The notes under the pieces are model-generated. The model was not told where the DNA came from and did not search any database. It saw only the letters and a list, made by a program, of their open reading frames with translations. The position numbers and the translations under genes were made by a program. Below are positions 58,661 through 64,000 of a DNA stretch of 64,000 nucleotides, piece after piece. How positions within the stretch are numbered: position 1 is the stretch's first letter; every line of letters begins with the position of its first letter. The DNA is from Ceratotherium simum simum (taxonomy: Eukaryota; Chordata; Mammalia; Perissodactyla; Rhinocerotidae), in assembly GCF_000283155.1 (NCBI RefSeq), contig NW_004454175.1, forward strand, positions 1,056,480-1,120,479. The letters are read 5' to 3'.

Positions 58661-60399
58661 AGAATCCAGGCTTTACACTCATTGAAAACTGATGCTGAAG
58701 GACAGAGAACTCAGCAAAGCATTCGGACGAGACTTGGAGGATCTCAAGAACACAACCAGTTTCCTCTTCAGGATATTTCTCCCAGGAGGGAAAACTACAA
58801 GTGTGCTGAAGTAAATGGTGACATAAATTGGCCCACTCTCCATACCTTATTCCCCTCCCCACAAAAAAGTAAAAAATAGAATGTGATAGTTAGGTTGACA
58901 AAACAGTCCATGAGTCCTTAATTATCTAAAATGTAACTAAAGTATTGTATACCTGCAATGAAAATATTACAAAATAACATTACCATAAAAGTACTTACAG
59001 CATAATTTAAATATATTAATTAATCCAAACACTTATAGAACACTTGTGCCTTTTGGGGGGACAAAAAAAGGGCAGTTGTATTTTGTAGTTAAAAAAACTG
59101 CTCATTGCTATTACCATAGTTATAGCAACTGCAATATAAAAAGGCCATAGGGAGTTTATGAACTTATTTTCACATTTACGGCTATTATTAAGTATAGCAT
59201 TTTTGACTGCTTAATTGGACAAAAATATGTTTTCTAATAAATAAAGTTTATACCTTAAAACACTATATGGTAAAAATATAGCAAAAGAAAGTCCCATTAT
59301 CTCTTAGGCTGAAAAAATTCTTACATAGACTCAAACTAGACTTGGAAGACAAATCTCCATTTTCACAGATCATCTCATCTTGGATATGGATTTTAAATTT
59401 CATAAAGTCCAAGTCATCTGTACCTTCCAATAGCTTTGTAAGTACAAAAAAGTAAAAGAAATAAGGAAGAAGAAAAAAGAAAAATTTCTAAGGATTATTA
59501 CTATAGGCTTCAGTGACGTTAAGACATTTTGATCTATTCAAATCTATTAAAGAGAAGCTTTGCAAAAGCAAAGAATTTGAAAGTTTTGGCCTAAGCCTGG
59601 CATGTTAAAGCCCATAAAGCTTTCTGTGAAATGAGGATTTTACATACACACACACACACAGACATATTTAGAAACCTTAAGGTTATTATTAAAGCTTGAA
59701 AATATGAGAAAGATTCAAAATTGTAAGAATCTCTCTTATGCAAGAATGGGTTTACATAAATATTTCAGCAATGATAGCATTAAAAAAAAAAGGGTGGCTA
59801 GACTAAACGTATGCCCCCTCCGTTTAGGACCTACATGCTTTATTTTTGAAATTACATATTTTACTGTGATAAGTAAATCTGACTGAATAGATGTTTTATC
59901 TAAAACCTTATGCAAAATTACATTATGTATTGGGAAGTTAGGGTACCAATGCAAATTCTCACAGCATTCTGAATTAACTCTTTATACATCACATATCCAA
60001 AACATGGAAAATAGCAGAAGTCCTTTCAAAATGTTTTAAATTTAGATATAACTAAACTATTAAAAACTATCTGCTATATACAGAAATAAATACAGATGAC
60101 AGAAATAAATACCAATATGTGTATACACGGGTTATATAACCACATATATTTCCTCACTCTATCAGGTGAGAGGGCCTAAAAGCAGTAACACCCCAGCAGG
60201 AAGGAACATACCTAGAGCCCAGATCTTAGTTTCTAAATACTACTCTCCAATAAAGGAAACCAGGGCTCCCTGGAGACAAGGCTGGAACAGGAAAAATACA
60301 GTATTAGCTTGAAACATCTTACAGTGTCAGAGAGTAAGGAAGTAACTCTCTTTAAAAAAAGAAAGAAATTAAAAAAAAGATGGGAGGATGTCAAAAGGA

Positions 60400-61330
60400 C
60401 TGAGGAGGCAACTTGAAAGAGCTCCCAATGGCCCAAATCAGAACAATCTAAGCAACAAAATACTGATAATACAGATATGCGTCACTTAACAGCAGGGCTA
60501 TGTTCTGAGAAATGTGTTTCTGTTAGGCAAATCTGTCATTGTGAGAACATCACAGAACATACTTAAATCAAGCACAAGAGAAAATGACGCAATCAAGAGA
60601 CAGGGTAAACACAGATGTATGAGGCTACTGACAGCATAACACGACATACTGTTGTTTTACAGTAAACTTTTTTTAAATAGAAAGAGTATACTCTAAAATA
60701 ATGATCAAAAGTATAGTATAGTAAATACATAAACCATAACATAGTCGTTTATCACCGTTATCAAGTATCATGTACTGTACATAATTGTATGTGCTATACT
60801 TTTATACGACTGGCAGCACAGTAGGTTTGTTTACACCAGCATCACCACAAACACGTGTGTAATGCATTGTGTTACAACCTTACAATGGCTACAATATCAC
60901 TAGGCAATAGAAAATCTTCAGTTCCATTATAATCTTATGGGACCACCATCGTACATGCAGTTCATAGTTGACTAAAATGTCGTTATGACATTTTAGCCAA
61001 TACATGACTGTATTGGATTATAACCCAAAGAATGAAACAAATTTTAGTGAGTCCAAATAGAACTATATAAATGATTTAATAAATACCTAAATGTGAGGAA
61101 AAAGAAAAATAAATCTTCCTTATGGAAGAATTCCAAATAATAAATGTAAAAGGAATAAAGGAAGTAGAAAATCACCATTAGAACACCACACTAATAATTG
61201 CTGCAGGCAAAATCACTGAGGAATGATAAAATTTAGTCAGGGAAACTTTAAAGAGAAACAGGATATTTGAATAGCCTCAAAATATCTTTCCCCCATAATA
61301 TTAACTAATTACTGTGGTGATTTTAACAAA
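60400..61330 (+). repeat. Old dispersed repeat, copy 3 of 3, split by Tigger
   Basis: 60400-60469 ('ggcaacttgaaagagctcccaatggcccaaatcag') and 61013-61330 ('ttctaattccaaataataaatg'-like) read on from each other once the DNA transposon is removed. Confidence 0.5.
60472..61010 (-). mobile_element. Tigger/pogo-type DNA transposon remnant, copy 2
   Basis: Starts cagatatgcgtcacttaaca and ends gccaatacatgactg; TA flanks at 60470-60471 and 61011-61012. Internal phrases ('gtactgtacataattgtatgtgctatacttttatacgactggcag', 'gtttgtttacaccagcatcaccacaaacacgtgtg') belong to the same family as 14380-15136 in reverse. No transposase frame survives. Confidence 0.85.
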
Positions 61331-61340
61331 CATCTACAAA

Positions 61341-61612
61341 TTCTTTGATACTCTTTCCTTTAGGAAGTGGACCTTAATTCCCCTCCCCTTGAGTGTGGAT
61401 TGGACTTAGTGACTTGCTTCTAATCAATAGGGTAGGGAAAGGGAAAAAGGATAATTTTACAGTGGAGAAATCTGGCAGACACCACCTTAACCAAGTGATC
61501 AAGGTTAACATCACCAGTAATAAGTCATGTTGGTATTATATACCCCTCAATATGATGCAATGAGAAGGGCACTTCACCTCAACAGTATTCTTCCCAACAG
61601 CCCATAGCATGA
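61341..61612 (+). mobile_element. Old LINE 3' end, copy 2, left part
   Basis: Aligns with 8178-8474. It continues at 63075-63187 and 63449-63560 after a younger L1 and an ERE are removed: '…ccatagcatga' leads to 'gaatacatcaaactcgaattgagagacattatac'. Confidence 0.8.
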
Positions 61613-63074
61613 TTCCTGATATCAACACATATTACAAAGCTACAGTAACCAACAGCGTGGAACTGACATAAAGATAGACACATAGACCAATGGAACAAAA
61701 TAGGGAGCCCAGAAATAAACCTTCCCGTATACAGTCAAATGATCTTCGACAAGGGTGCCAAGACTACACAACGGGGAAAAGATTGCCTCTTCAACAAATG
61801 GTGCTGAGAAAACTGGACAGCCATATACAAAAGAATGAAGTTGGACCCTTACCTTATACCATACACAAAAACTGACTCAAAATGGATTACAGACCTAAAC
61901 GTAGGACCTAAAACTATACAACTCCTAGAAGAATACATAGGGGAAAAGCTTCAGGACATTGGATTTGGCAATGATTTCTTAGATATGACAGCAAAAGCAC
62001 AAGGCCACAAAAGCAGAAATAGAAAAATGAGACTACATCAAACTTAAAAACTTCTGCACATCAAAGGAAATAATCAACAGAGGGAAAAGCAACCTACAGA
62101 ATGGGAGAAAATAACTGCAAATCATATGTCTGATAACGAGTTAATAGCCAGAATATAAAAAGAACTCCTATAACTCGACAACAACAACAAAAGTAGCCTT
62201 AAAATGTTTCATTTAAAAAACAGGTAAAGGACCCAAATAGACATTTCTCCAAAGAAGATAAACAAATAGCCAACAAGCATTATGAAAAGATGCTCAACAT
62301 CACTAATCATCAGGAAAATGCAAATCGAAACCACAATGAGATATCACCTCACACCCATCAGGATGGTCACTATGAGGGAAAAAAACAGAAAATAACAAGT
62401 GTTGGCCAGGATATAGAGAAATTGGAACTCTGGTACACTGTTGGAATGTAAAATGATGCAGCGCTATGGAAGACAGTATGGAAATTCCTCAAAAAAAAAC
62501 TAAAAATGGAATTACCATATGATCTGGCAACCCCACTTCAGAGTATTTACCCAAAAGAATTAAAAGCAGGATCTCTAAGAGATATTTGCACACCCATGTT
62601 CATTAGAGCCTTATCCACAACAGCCAAGAAATGGAAGCAGCCCAAATGTCTACTGACAGATGAAAGAATAAAGAAAATGTGGTATACACATAACAATGGA
62701 ATATTACTCAGCTTTCAAAAAGAAGGAAATCCTGTTGAATGCTACAACATGGATAAACTTTGAGGACATTAGGCTGAGTGAAACAAGCCAGCCACAAAAG
62801 GACCAATACTGTGATTCTACTTATATAAGATATCTACAGTAGTCAAAATCATGGAAACAGAAAGTAGAACGGTAATTGTCAGGAGTGGGAGGAGAAGAAA
62901 ATTGGAAGTTGCTATTCAGTGGGTACAGAGTTCCAGATTTGCAAGATGAAAAAGTTCTAGAGATCTGTTACACAACAATGTGAATACAGTTAACACTACC
63001 GATCCGTACACTTAAGAATGTTTAAAGGGTAAATTTTATATTATGTGTTTCTTTCCTCAATTAAAAAAAAAAGT
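61613..63074 (+). mobile_element. 5'-truncated L1 inserted in the old LINE
   Basis: Covers the last part of L1 ORF2 and the 3' UTR. Frames 61690-62047 and 62506-62763 are decayed ORF2 C-terminal pieces. Ends in a poly(A) run at 63063-63072. Flanks ccatagcatga (61602-61612) and ccacagcatga (63075-63085) differ at one base. Confidence 0.9.
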
Positions 63075-63600
63075 CCACAGCATGAGAATACATCAAACTC
63101 GAATTGAGAGACATTATACAAAATACCTGATTAGCACTTCTCAAAAGTAAATGAAATTTTTTGTGACCTTTAAAAGGTATATAGTGGGGCCGGCCCGGCC
63201 ATGCAGCGGTTAAGTGCGCGTGTTCTGCTGCGGTGGCCTGAGGTTCACAGGTTCGGATCCTGGGCATGCACCGACGCGCTGCTTGTCAAGCCATGCTGTG
63301 GCGGCATCCCATATAAAGTAGAGGAAGATGGGCATGGATGTTAGCCCAGGGCCAATCTTCCTCAGCAAAAAGAGGAGGATTGGCATTGGATGTTAGCTCA
63401 GGGCTGATCTTCCTCACCAAAAAAAAAAAAAAAAAAAGTATATAGTGGAAAAGAAAAAATGACATTAGTGGGAAAACTGGTGAAATCTAAATAAAGTCTA
63501 TAGCTAATAGTAAATAAATAAATGAGCAAAAAAAATCTATCTGAAATTATGTGGTGATATAGCAACAGAGACCAGAATTCTGAAAACAAAACAATGAAAA
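63075..63600 (+). mobile_element. Old LINE 3' end, copy 2, right part
   Basis: 'gagagacattatacaaaatacctgattagcacttctcaaaagt' and 'gacattagtgggaaaactggtgaaatctaaataaagtctatagc' follow the order of copy 1 at 8430-8900. An ERE sits at 63188-63437. Confidence 0.75.
63188..63437 (+). mobile_element. ERE SINE ('tcccatataaag' type)
   Basis: Perfect duplication gtatatagtgg at 63177-63187 and 63438-63448. B box ggttcggatcc intact, A box disturbed ('cggccatgcagcggtta'). Two modules. Confidence 0.97.
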
Positions 63601-64000
63601 TTAAAAGACTTAAAAGAAAGCCAATTAATCTATGAAGTACTTTTAAGGCACAGAATTATTGCTGAAATAATAACAGGAAAGAGTGAACAGGAGAGCAGAT
63701 CTGTTGTCCAAAAGTTTATTCAAAACGTATTAAAAAGAGAAAGCAAATAATTCCCAAATCACAAATTTCCATGAAAGAGTAGACACCCTGGAACGTTGAC
63801 AAGTATACAGTAAGATTTAACTTCATTCAAAATGGTATTGGGAAATTTTGCTTCCTCTTTTCCAATGGGACTGCCCTCCTGCCAAAATGAACTAGAAAAC
63901 CAGACAAAATATACAAAATAACAGTTTTCAGACAGAGGACAGTATGCAGCACAGGACTGAGTTCCCTGAGAGAACAGCAAGTTTTCTCAACTGCCCCACG
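63601..64000. other. Intron, nothing firm
   Basis: No recognised repeat or exon. The 73-codon minus-strand frame 63759-63980 has no features of a known protein. Confidence 0.45.

Larger units (their letters stand above)
54500..64000 (-). other. OLA1: OLA1 upstream intron (partial)
   Basis: Everything above 54499 is inferred to be the intron before the switch I exon, because the exon encoding FGTSLKIGIVGLPNVG is not visible. Repeats inside are listed separately. The parts left over are AT-rich: 54500-55960, 56130-56465, 58675-60400 and 63600-64000. A poly(T) tract lies at 55719-55737 and a short CA tract at about 59645-59660. Confidence 0.75.

Noticed and set aside
61690..62763. Possible active L1 from ORF2-like frames
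   Set aside because: The copy is 5'-truncated and its frame is broken between 62047 and 62506.

Overview
This is a mammalian genomic window from the order Perissodactyla, most likely a horse or other equid. The main evidence is about 27 copies of the tRNA-derived equine repetitive element (ERE) SINE. Each has a recognisable A box and B box, and most have target-site duplications. Nothing is bacterial: there are no operons, and the longest open frames are under 145 codons and lie in repeats.

The only gene I can support is OLA1 (Obg-like ATPase 1, YchF/Obg family) on the minus strand. Two consecutive internal coding exons are present, 54356-54499 and 49004-49131, each with canonical AG/GT borders and matching reading phase. 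Together they encode about residues 35-124: the end of the Walker A P-loop, switch I and the DIAG Walker B motif. The first coding exon(s) must lie beyond 64000. The later exons (NLSE specificity motif, TGS domain) must lie beyond position 1. I did not see them, so nearly the whole window is intron.

The rest is a layered record of transposon insertions. From 1 to 18 kb there are L1 fragments, a retroviral LTR inside an L1, a Tigger-type transposon holding a second solo LTR, and a long old LINE-like block. From 18 to 21.4 kb the sequence is AT-rich with few recognisable repeats. From 21456 to 24849 a hAT-Charlie transposon contains an L1, which contains three EREs. From 25 to 49 kb there are MIR, L2, MER, L1 and ERE copies in AT-rich intron, including an L1 inserted in an L1 at 36.5 kb and three EREs packed into 44.1-45.0 kb. 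From 49 to 64 kb lie the two exons, more EREs (three between 57.3 and 58.7 kb), a MER5A, a second Tigger copy in the opposite orientation, and an old LINE split by a younger L1 and an ERE.

Nearly all LINE fragments whose direction I can call are on the plus strand, antisense to OLA1. EREs are biased the same way (19 plus, 8 minus). I found no new biological system. The most useful observations are the datable nested insertions, the modular structure of the ERE 3' end, and one unexplained block at 1.74-2.70 kb. Family names come from memory of consensus sequences and were not checked with a search.
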